A stretch of DNA of 38,324 nt, from positions 1 to 38,324 of the forward strand of contig MU119610.1 of NCBI GenBank assembly GCA_014904845.1, read 5' to 3'. The position numbers were made by a program, and so were the translations under genes. The notes beneath the pieces were generated by a model that did no database searches, had not been told where the DNA came from, and was given only the letters and a program-made list of their open reading frames with translations. Source of the DNA: Acephala macrosclerotiorum. Lineage: Eukaryota; Ascomycota; Leotiomycetes; Helotiales; Mollisiaceae. Positions 21,918 to 30,033 of this stretch are shown piece by piece; the first letter of the stretch is position 1; the number at the start of each line of letters is the position of its first letter.

Positions 21918-22898
21918 TCATCCTTTATGTCCTGCGATGCTCTCATTTGGACTCATTTTCACTGTCACCGTTCCACGAATGATGCAGTGCTTTCCGTCAT
22001 CTCCTTGCATCTCTACCAGTATGCCATCAACAGGGCTGTTCTCATCACCTGAGATTTGGCGAGAGGCAACGCCCTCAAAGATTTGGGCGTCCTTCAACGT
22101 CTTATCTCCCGTCGCAGCCCTATCAACATATACACTGTCATTAAGCTCGCTCTCCTCGTTGCGACGGTTTTCACTATCTTTGGTAGCGATTGGCATTTCG
22201 TCAACAAACAGGCTCTCTTCGTCCTCTTCACCCCCTCGTACTAGAATGTCCTGTCGTATTGCGAACTCGGTCTCGGCCTCGGCCTCGGCCGCGGACTCAG
22301 CTCTAATCACGTGGTTGGTGAGCTCATCCCGATGGTGAACTGCTCTAGGAGCACCAAGGGACCCGGCCCCAGTGCTGTGTGTTACGGTCGCCCCCTTGTG
22401 GATGGTCGGGAACACGGTTGCGCCCCGAGAATGGGCCTCTCGCTGGTGAGTCACGAAACTCTCTTGGCCATTAAAGCCCCGCTTGCAAAGGATGCAGTGA
22501 ATTACTTGGGAAAGACCACCATAGAATTGAGGAATTGGACGCCTAGGAGGAGGTGGCCCACCGAAGCACCTATGAAGTTGAGGCTCGGTTCCAGGCCGAA
22601 TCATCCAACGAAGTGGAATTCCCGCGATGCGACCTGGGTTAGCAATTATAAACCGAGGGCACTTTCTCTCGAAATCGTGCTTTAGAACTTTCCGAATCTT
22701 ATACTTTGTATATTGGTACTCCGGATACTTTTGAGCAAGCCATTCGTAAATTTCAGCTACGCTCATTTGCGATGTCTGCGCGTTCAATAGACACGTGGCG
22801 ATTAGATGGACTCTATGCCCTGCTTCCATTGGCAACATTCTAGTGGCTCGCGTGCTTTGACGTGATTGCGACGAACTTTGAGAGGTAATAGAATCCAT
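21918..22898 (-). CDS. forkhead-like winged-helix protein with a C2H2 finger, 326 aa
   Basis: One exon. Residues about 29-105 resemble a fork-head winged helix: HLIATCLLNAQTSQMSVAEIY, EWLAQKYPEYQYTKYKI, then KVLKHDF (the recognition-helix position of IRHNLS) and PLRWMIRPGTE for the wing. The match is divergent. A C2H2 finger follows with Cys135, Cys138, His151 and His156 (C-x2-C-x12-H-x4-H). The remaining 170 residues are acidic and Ser/Glu-rich, a plausible effector region. Nuclear DNA binding is expected from the two domains, but their fusion is unusual. The frame is intact. Palindromes containing inverted CAAACA cores lie on both sides of the gene (21364 and 24951). Confidence 0.65.
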   Translation of the reverse strand: MDSITSQSSSQSRQSTRATRMLPMEAGHRVHLIATCLLNAQTSQMSVAEIYEWLAQKYPEYQYTKYKIRKVLKHDFERKCPRFIIANPGRIAGIPLRWMIRPGTEPQLHRCFGGPPPPRRPIPQFYGGLSQVIHCILCKRGFNGQESFVTHQREAHSRGATVFPTIHKGATVTHSTGAGSLGAPRAVHHRDELTNHVIRAESAAEAEAETEFAIRQDILVRGGEEDEESLFVDEMPIATKDSENRRNEESELNDSVYVDRAATGDKTLKDAQIFEGVASRQISGDENSPVDGILVEMQGDDGKHCIIRGTVTVKMSPNESIAGHKG

Positions 22899-23590
22899 CC
22901 TTGACCTGTGCTCTTAAGGCACAAGAAACACAGCCGAATAAAGTGACGTTAATAAAGAGGCAAAGTGAAATTTATTAATATATAGCGATAATGAACACTA
23001 GGTATATAATGTGCCATGTATATCTGATAATCTTATGGAACCCAAGGCGCCATATTTGGTTTAACTACAATATTTAATTTTTGGTTGCTCAGGCTACGAT
23101 GTCAATTTTCGGCATCATAAGTAGGTGGCGTCAGCCACTTTTGGCGCCACTCCCGAGTCGTGGGACAACTTCGTATAACCCCCGCAATGTTCCGACTCGT
23201 CAAAACCAGCCGGGTGCAGCGTCAAGAATTGACGACCATCGCATCTAAGAGATTTCATACTGTACAGTATCTCGATAGAAGGTCTTTAAACAGGGATACT
23301 CTGCAGCCAATCTTGGCTCCAAAGTCCAAAACTCGATAATAAAAACCGTTCGATATTCTTCATTTAGGCCAAAATTGGACGCGCTACAGGATGGTAGTCA
23401 GGCCCTTAACTTAAAGAGCGAGTTATTTTCAGCTCTCGGTTCGGGCTCCACTTTATGCATTGGCATTGAGATGGTATAATATATAAATGCCTCGAGGCTT
23501 GTTAACAGTTCCAGTAAGACGAAATGGGGCTTTGGCGTGCGAGGAAGAGAGGTGCTCATCTCTTGATCCGCGAGATCGATAAGATTTCTG
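22899..23590. other. gene-free region
   Basis: No open frame with coding character. A 7-bp inverted repeat (CGAGTCG/CGACTCG, about 23153-23200) and CGTCAA-GAA-TTGACG (about 23230) are the only folds noticed. Confidence 0.4.
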
Positions 23591-23815
23591 ATTGAAGCAC
23601 ACAAGTTGGTGGGGCAGACACGCGCATACGGAGATTTTGGGCTTCTATGAGCTCACATGCTAGCACGATAATCATGGGTAGTACGGGAATTTGGGCTGCC
23701 ACCAGAATCAAGGCTTGTAGAAGCTCATAGGGTGGTGGAAGTATACGGGCTCGTGCGAGATTTTGAGCTTCTACGAGTTCACATGCTAGCACGAGAATCA
23801 ATGCTGGTACAAGTT
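23591..23815 (+). repeat. imperfect direct repeats, about 90-125 bp spacing
   Basis: GAGATTTTGGGCTTCTATGA at 23631 and GAGATTTTGAGCTTCTACGA at 23757 start two copies of a 47-bp segment that also contains CACATGCTAGCACGA. Weaker similarity extends upstream of both copies. Non-coding. Confidence 0.7.
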
Positions 23816-25678
23816 CGTATTCAGCTACTAAGTCATCTTGCTGTGATTAGTCTTTTTTTTTTGGCTTGGGTGTGTGGATTCCAGGAACCTATATGCTCCC
23901 AAGAGTAGCAGGTTTCCTGGAAGGAAGGCTTCCAGGAACGTGCTGGCTTCCAGGAGCTTTACTCCTGGGAGCCCGTGGGCTCTTGGAATCGTTATGACTC
24001 CCAGGAGAAAAGATTCCGGGAGTAATCTAGCTCTCGGGATAACCATAGTTGAAATACGATTGATTGATTGGTTCATGGCCATCTCTCGATAGGGTTGAAA
24101 TGCCGATTGTAGAGGTTGTCTGTCGTTCGAGAAGTTAAGCATCGTCGATACGGCAGTCTCCTCCGTCCACATATAGCGACTGTGCTTGTGATGATCTGCG
24201 CTATGATCTCACTTGCTGCTGAGACTCGCCTACTGGAGTGTCCGTGACCACGTCCTCGAGTCAAGGGCTGTTCTGATCGTGCAACCTCGGACAGTGCTCA
24301 CACGAGGTACGTATGCGCTTCCTTTTGTTTGATGGGCGTCCATCTATGCCTGCAAACATACCGTCGTACCAGATGTACCTCGCAACGACATTCAAGGTGA
24401 TAGGATGGTGGGGTGCGGTGGCGAAGATGGAGTGCGGAAAAGAGAGAGAGGCGACGATGACCATGAATGAGGCGATTAACTTGTCAGCCTAAAAGTGAGG
24501 AATCAAAAGTCCATTGCCCGAAGGATACAGTTTGTGGAGGACTGGAAGGCGTTTGCAGGAGGTTGGGCGCCGTTTCTGGATGGGGCTGAGTGCTGTTTGT
24601 GGAGAACGCTGTTTCTGGATGGGGGTAAAGTGCCGATTATAGAGGCTGGATATTGTCCCGCAATTTGCGAAAGAGGTATAACTGCAATATTCCACCATCT
24701 GCTGTCAATCACATATTGATACCCGTCTGAGCCGCTCAGAAACGGCGCCTCTGGTGGGCACGGGTAAGATTATTAGTGCCAGAACTAGCCGCCTCCATTT
24801 TTGCCACGGGGGTTGGAACAGCCTAAACTCGCGCGTTTATAGTCTGTCACTCTTGTAACCCTGTCGAAGAGATTGGGAGCAGTATCAAGGGCGTTATGGC
24901 GAGTTGGATTTCAGTTCGTTTTTGGAAATGATGAGTCAGCCTACGTAAGCGAATTCCAAACAGTGTTTGGAATTCAAGATCTTGTTGGCCCGTGCACCGA
25001 CGCTCTCGCCGCTCCCCCTCCGAGACAGATATCACCACAATTGAGCAAGAGCAATTAAAAGCCGGCGCTATACAGAGTTCAGAGAACGAGCATCGAGGCA
25101 GAAGTTCGACGACTTATCATCGCAATCAATACTGCCAGGAGCAAGCGTCGAAGCATCCTCTCGGAGGAATCTAGGCAGACTGCATCCGCCGCCGCTTGAC
25201 CGGAGACATCGACAGAACAGCGGCTCCTCAACGGAAGACCAGCGAAAGAACGATACTTCCTGGTATATTCTCGTCTCGACTTATATCATTCTGCGTACGA
25301 CGAACCCGAGTTTTGGGCTACGGTTATGTTGGTCTTATCCAGTCCTCCAGGTGCTCGGACGAGATTACCGTCGTGTCACTGTTCTGGGTTCACGTACCTC
25401 AGTCAGGGTCAACCTGTAAGGTACGGCAATCTCGGTCACATAACTTGACCGTTCTTGGTAGGCGGTGCCCAATTCCCAGCCTTGCCAGCCTTGCCAGCCT
25501 TGTTTCATACAACCACTCCCCCCCCCAACAACAACACCGTCTCCTTCCTACCAACAAGACCATTACGAGATCCACGTCCTGCTACTGTCATCCACATCCT
25601 GTCATCACATACCAATCCATCTACGACGTCTTCAGAAACCTCCTTCTCACCTTCAGAATCGACTTTGGCAATCTCATT
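23816..25678. other. low-complexity and degenerate DNA, no gene called
   Basis: From 23870 to 24030 there are many variants of TTCCAGGA and CTCCCAGGA. The phrase GCCGATTRTAGAGGYTG occurs near 24102 and 24630. A palindrome lies at 24951-24975. From 25070 to 25200 a short frame (RRLIIAINTARSKRR...) looks faintly coding and may be a gene relic. From 25500 to 25660 a C-rich leader belongs to the next gene. Confidence 0.4.
24951..24975 (+). repeat. perfect-arm palindrome GAATTCCAAAC-AGT-GTTTGGAATTC
   Basis: 11-bp arms with a 3-bp centre. The core TTCCAAAC...GTTTGGAA is shared with the palindrome at 21364-21386. Similar GGAAATG-TGNGTCAGC phrases sit beside both, so the two sites are probably copies of one element. 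Confidence 0.75.
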
Positions 25679-26195
25679 ATGGCTGCCCTCACTGTGCGTA
25701 TTCTCCGCATTTTCTAGATAAACCATGGCTTATCCATTCTAGCCTGCTACTGCTGCTACGCATGCCTTGGCTGCCGTTACCAACCTGATCAACAAGACTT
25801 CATACTATGTCTGGACACCTGAGATGGTCAAGTCTTCCCGACTTGATGTCGACCCTGACTGGCGCTTTGCTATCTCTTCCACTGCTACCAATCTGCCCAA
25901 ACCTGTCAAAGACCCCATCATCCAAGCCGCTTGTAATTCCCTTACTATCGCCACATCCTACCGATACTCAGACGATGATGGCAATGATGTTGATCCGGTC
26001 TGGGAATATCAGCATCCTCGCCCAAGCTGCGATCATCGCGAGTCCGACTACGATTGCAAACCCGAACATGTTGTTATACCAGCGGATGCAGATGAGTTGG
26101 CGGACTATATTGAGGGTGGACAATTGGTGATCATCTGGATGAGGGATTCTTGTGGCCCGGTCGATGATATTGATGATGCTTTGGAATGCATTTGA
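25679..26195 (+). CDS. unknown acidic protein, 155 aa, 2 exons
   Basis: The first exon is only 15 nt (25679-25693, MAALT). A 49-bp intron (25694-25742, GTGCGT...TTCTAG) follows, then exon 2 from 25743 to the stop at 26195. The 5' side has the C/T- and CAACAACAACACC-rich leader typical of fungal promoters. The protein is acidic, with tryptophan/tyrosine motifs (SYYVWTPEM, DPVWEYQHPRP) and four cysteines in its second half (CDHRES, CKPEH, DSCGPVDD, ALECI). No signal peptide or membrane segment. I do not recognise the family. The reading is clean and complete, so a functional gene is likely. It is convergent with the fragment at 26213-26485. Confidence 0.6.
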
Positions 26196-26212
26196 ACATT
26201 TCCGGCGGTTTT

Positions 26213-26485
26213 TTAGGACTTAGGGGTGGAAATGGCAATCTGGACATGGCTTGCGTAGGCACAGAATCGAAAGCGGACATTCGGCGGTGGGATAATGACG
26301 GCGCCAGGAGTACGGAAAGGTACGAAGACATCGTCCGGGAGGAACGCGTGTGGTAAAGGCTTGAAGGACGTCGTATATTGATTTGGCTTGACAGTTACCA
26401 TATCCTGATCCTTCGCAAAGGCTTCCCTTCGGGCAAGCTGGTCAGAGGACCCTACAGTGAAACCGTAACGAGTAAGATATGTCAC
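26213..26485 (-). pseudogene. possible terminal exon or gene fragment
   Basis: A 90-codon frame with proline- and aromatic-rich, coding-like sequence (FKPLPHAFLPDDVFVPFR, then VIIPPPNVRFRFCAY) ends at 26213. CACTGTAG near its start could be a splice acceptor, but no upstream exon is visible before MADS gene 2 (26562). It may be the last exon of a gene truncated by rearrangement, or chance. Family not recognised. Confidence 0.25.
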
Positions 26486-26561
26486 GAGGGGAAGAGATTA
26501 GCTTCATTTCTTATAGTAGTTCTGCATTTTTAGAATTCCGCATTTTTGACCTCTTCGCAGC

Positions 26562-26972
26562 TTACACTGGAGCCGGTAGGCTAAGCATTAGGTGCTTTCC
26601 CTCCTCCTTATTCTTCCGAGCCAAATTTTTCTTTGCTTTTTTGAAAAGGCGCTTCTCGATATCTTCTGCTATCATGTTCTTTGGGAGAGGATAGGCAGTT
26701 TGCTAAAAGTAAAGTATTAGCACTCGTGTATTCAAGCAAATCGTCGCTTTACTTACTATCTCTGCTATAGATGGCGGCCATGATGCATGGACCTTGGATT
26801 TGTACGTGGTATATTGACCATGCTTGCAAATGGTCAAAGCTACGTCGACGCCATCGAATTTCCCTATTTCATAAGCTTTTGTAATCAAAGTCTCTATTCT
26901 CCTGTTTATTCCCTCGTTCTTTCTCTTTCTTCTTTTCCCCTCGTTGTCTCGTTCGATCTTTGGAGTATCCAT
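26562..26972 (-). CDS. mini MADS-box protein 2, 118 aa, 2 exons
   Basis: Exon 1 is 26972-26757 and exon 2 is 26702-26562. The 54-bp intron (GTAAGT...TTTTAG) has a GCTAATAC branch and phase 0. Residues 18-70 match the SRF-type MADS half: RRIETLITKAYEIGKFDGVDVALTI, then GQYTTYKS and SWPPSIAEI. Exon 2 starts QTAYPLPKNMIAEDIEKRL and ends in a lysine-rich tail absent from paralogue 1. Exon 1 of the two proteins aligns throughout and the intron sits at the same codon. ATG 26972 is chosen because the apparent upstream frame begins only with TTG. Expected to be nuclear; a DNA-binding partner lacking an effector region is the likeliest role. Confidence 0.75.
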
Positions 26973-27144
26973 TGGTACCAAAAGGCGATTTGCCCAGGGT
27001 AGTTTTGATACACTTCGAGCATTAAGCCTGAGGCATTTGAGAGTTGTCTATTATTTAGACCCTCGAATGGCTGTCTTTGAGGACTTTCGTATAGTAGCCA
27101 ACAGGGGCATAGGAACTGATTTTGAGCCCATGGTTACACAGCGA

Positions 27145-27303
27145 GGGGCTTGAATCGATTCCCTCCAAACCAAAGTGGTAGGGAGCCGTATTTGAACCCT
27201 CAATCCTCCAAAATCTTAGCCGAAGGAAAGGCTTAATCGGGCGATGGAGGGCCTGAATCGGCCCCCTTGAATCCAAGTGGTGGGGAGCCAGATTTGGACC
27301 CCC
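27145..27303 (+). repeat. two 57-bp imperfect direct repeats
   Basis: Copies begin GGGGCTTGAATCG (27145) and AGGGCCTGAATCG (27248). Each contains AAGTGGTRGGGAGCC and ends near TTTGRACCC. A third, weaker echo (GGGAGCCAATTTCTGCTCCC) is near 27355. Non-coding. A frame at 27469-27720 lacks an ATG and is not called. Confidence 0.65.
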
Positions 27304-27723
27304 TTCAAATCTAAAAATAGGCTGAGCTCTATAAGCCCCTTTACAGTGCCGTCAGGGAGCCAATTTCTGCTCCCTTTTCAAACGCAGCGCCAGCGCAATG
27401 GATGACGTCAGGGAGGCCGAATTGCTCCACTGCGCCAGCGCCTTGGGGCCAAATTCCTACCACTCCCCGTGATTCTCACCAGCGCACCTTCTACAAAGGG
27501 TGTCGGAACCGGTTCCCATAACGGTGCTGGGTATAGCTACTATGTCGAAGCCCAAATTGGCTCCGGCCCGTCAGGTAAGGAGGAGCCGATATGGGTATAC
27601 AACGCTGACTGGTGTGGGGATCCCGTTTTGGCTCCCTCAAGTCCTCGATTGGCTCTCGCGGAGAACCTTAGGAACGGCCTCCAGGAACCAATAATAGTTC
27701 AAGGATGGCGCAAGGTCTAGTTG

Positions 27724-28008
27724 TTATATAATAACTTGTTACATAACTACTTGTTGCACAATAGCCCGTTGCACAACGCCCTGTTACATAACTACTTATT
27801 GCATAATAACTCGTTGCATAACTAATTGTTGCACAACAACCCGTTGCACAACGCCATGTTACATAACTGCTTATTGTACAACAGCCGGCTGCACAACCAT
27901 TTGTTGTACAACAATCCGTTGCACAACTACTTGTTGTATAACGCCCTGTTCTATAACTAATTATTGCACAGTAACCCGTTGCACAACCACTTGTTATATA
28001 ATAACTCG
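27724..28008 (+). repeat. 15-bp minisatellite, 19 units
   Basis: Nineteen ungapped 15-bp units of the type TTGCACAACTACTTG run from 27724 to 28008. Units differ at several positions. Blocks of three to six units recur (for example units 4-6, 9-11 and 15-17), so a higher-order repeat is present. Stop codons occur in the frames checked on both strands, so it is not a coding repeat. Confidence 0.85.
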
Positions 28009-28143
28009 TTCCGGGACCAATTTATATCCGGGGTTCTAGAATTTTGGGTCGGAGTCACGGGAAGGTTGGGACAGTGTCTAAGGTCTATCTTCATTACCTA
28101 TGTAACTAAAAAAGCAAGATTTGTATAGAAAACCGGAAATTCG

Positions 28144-28428
28144 TATTTATACTTTAGGCCTGAGCACTCTCAGCTATAGTACTACAACTAAGAGTACGTT
28201 AGCTTGCACGACTGCACCTCAGAATACTATAGGATAATGTATACCGTTTATTTATACTTCAGGCCCGAGCACTCTCAGCTATAGTACTGCAACTGAGAGT
28301 ACTTTGGCTTGAAGTATAAATAAGGCACGTACGCTAACTTGTAATATATTAAAGTAATATACTTTAGACGCGATCACTCTGGGGTGTAGTATTTCAACCC
28401 GATCTACTCGCAGTTATAGTACTCCGAA
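28144..28428 (+). repeat. 63-bp direct repeats, two good copies and one degenerate
   Basis: Copies at 28144-28206 and 28249-28311 share TATTTATACTTYAGGCCYGA, GCACTCTCAGCTATAGTACT and GAGAGTAC. Most differences are transitions. A third, degenerate copy is at 28361-28428. Non-coding. Confidence 0.75.
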
Positions 28429-28601
28429 TCTAAAAATAGTTTTCGGCTTTGATAGCCGCGATAGCCTTTAATGACATCATGTCACGACGTGGACTCGCTT
28501 AAGCTTTGACCTATCCAGCCTGTCCTGACTCCGCGACGGGCAGGCCCGCTGATCTCAGGCAGAACACTTGGTTGTGTACACACCAATTAGTGTTTACACA
28601 C

Positions 28602-28677
28602 GTCTTGGTTTCTGCGCACTAACTTACTTGGTTTCTGCGCACTACATTGTTCCTGCGCACCACTTGGTTTCTGCACG
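28602..28677 (+). repeat. short repeat CTTGGTTTCTGCGCACTA, about 4 units
   Basis: Four unequal units with cores TTTCTGCGCAC, TTTCTGCGCAC, TTCCTGCGCAC and TTTCTGCAC. Non-coding. The sequence from 28678 to 29479 shows no convincing gene. Confidence 0.65.
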
Positions 28678-29479
28678 GCATTCGATTGGAAAGACTCGGT
28701 GTACGTGCGTTGGATTTCAGCGTATGTTCCCCTAACTACATCCATTCTACCCCGCAGCCGCAGGTGTCCCGCCTCATTTTTACCCCGCATTATTGTGATA
28801 CCCTCTACAAGACAACCAATGCCAAACCCCCTATCCCAAGCACCCCTTTCTACTTCTCAAGATGGCGTGGTAATAACCTCTTTGGGACCGGATACGCAAA
28901 TTCCTGGATATTATCTATTAGTTATAGATTTGATCTATACGAGTTACATATACTATTTCTGCCATTACTGGCCACCAAGACTCGTGGTCTATTGACTGGT
29001 ACGTGGTAATTCTGCCTCGCTGGCGAATGAATAGAGCTACCTCAAACCCAGGACACTTCCCTAATTAATGGGCTTTCCTAATCAATGTTTTCTTTCTCCT
29101 TGCCCCCCCATCACTTGGTATATTGTCTGCAGAAACCATCGTGGAAATGAATGGACACTATTCTATATGCAAAACGAAAGCCTTACCGCATAGTTTGGTA
29201 TATATAATCAAACAAGATCATCCTCTCAAAGCTAATGGCATTATCAACATTGTCTAAACGATCGTAATTGTGGACTATTCATCTTCAGATGGTGCCATCC
29301 GAATGTTGACTCCTGGCTCACTACCCACAATTATTGGGCCAGGAGCATCATTCTGATGGCGATGACCACCCAATATCCACATTAAGCGAGGCATGCAGAG
29401 TCACGAGACCAGATTGAGATCACGTGAATACATCAACGCTTATACAAGAAAATGGTTGGCAAAAGTTAGGTTGGCACAG

Positions 29480-29620
29480 TTAGTGCCATGAACCCACTAG
29501 TGCCATAAAACCATTGGTGCCATGAACTCACTGGTGCCATGAACTCATTGGTGCCATGAACCCACTGGTGCCATGAACTCATTGGTGCCATGAACTCATT
29601 GGTGCCAAGAGACCATTGGT
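29480..29620 (+). repeat. 17-bp minisatellite, about 8 units
   Basis: Units of the type TTGGTGCCATGAACTCA repeat about eight times with a 17-bp period, which rules out a simple coding repeat. The sequence from 29621 to 30033 shows nothing further apart from two TCATGTGA/TCACGTGA-like sites nearby (29412 and 29734). Confidence 0.85.
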
Positions 29621-30033
29621 GAGAGGGTTTGAGTCAAGGTATATATTGATTCTAGATACAAGACGTAGTACACAGGAATTAAAAAGAATAATGCGGGGGT
29701 TCATCCCTAAATAGACGTTCGACGTGAGTCAATCATGTGACTCATGGTCACAAGGCAACAGTAACACGTAGTCCCGTGACAATTAGTACCATAAAATTAC
29801 GAGTGCAAACAAGGTGTTGGTACCACAGAACCAATACTACGAAGAAGTAGTTGGTGCAAACTTAAAAACTGTCTTCCATTCTCACGCAGCTGCTGGGGCC
29901 CCGCCTAATCTGGTCTCGCCCTGAAGAAAGTTGCTCGGAACAAGCATGTAACCGAGAAAGGTCAGAGAAGGGAAGAAAAGACGGGGCAAACGCAAGCTCT
30001 TTGACTATGCGCTCTGGGTATATCATTAAACTA

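Noticed and set aside
25196..25717. 173-codon frame before the gene at 25679
   Set aside because: Overlaps the C-rich leader and first exon of the real gene in another frame; low-complexity translation.
27469..27720. 83-codon plus-strand frame
   Set aside because: Begins with GTG, not ATG, lies in repeat-rich DNA and shows no recognisable domain.
27724..29620. Tandem arrays as a CRISPR locus
   Set aside because: Units are contiguous without spacers, and the host is a fungus.
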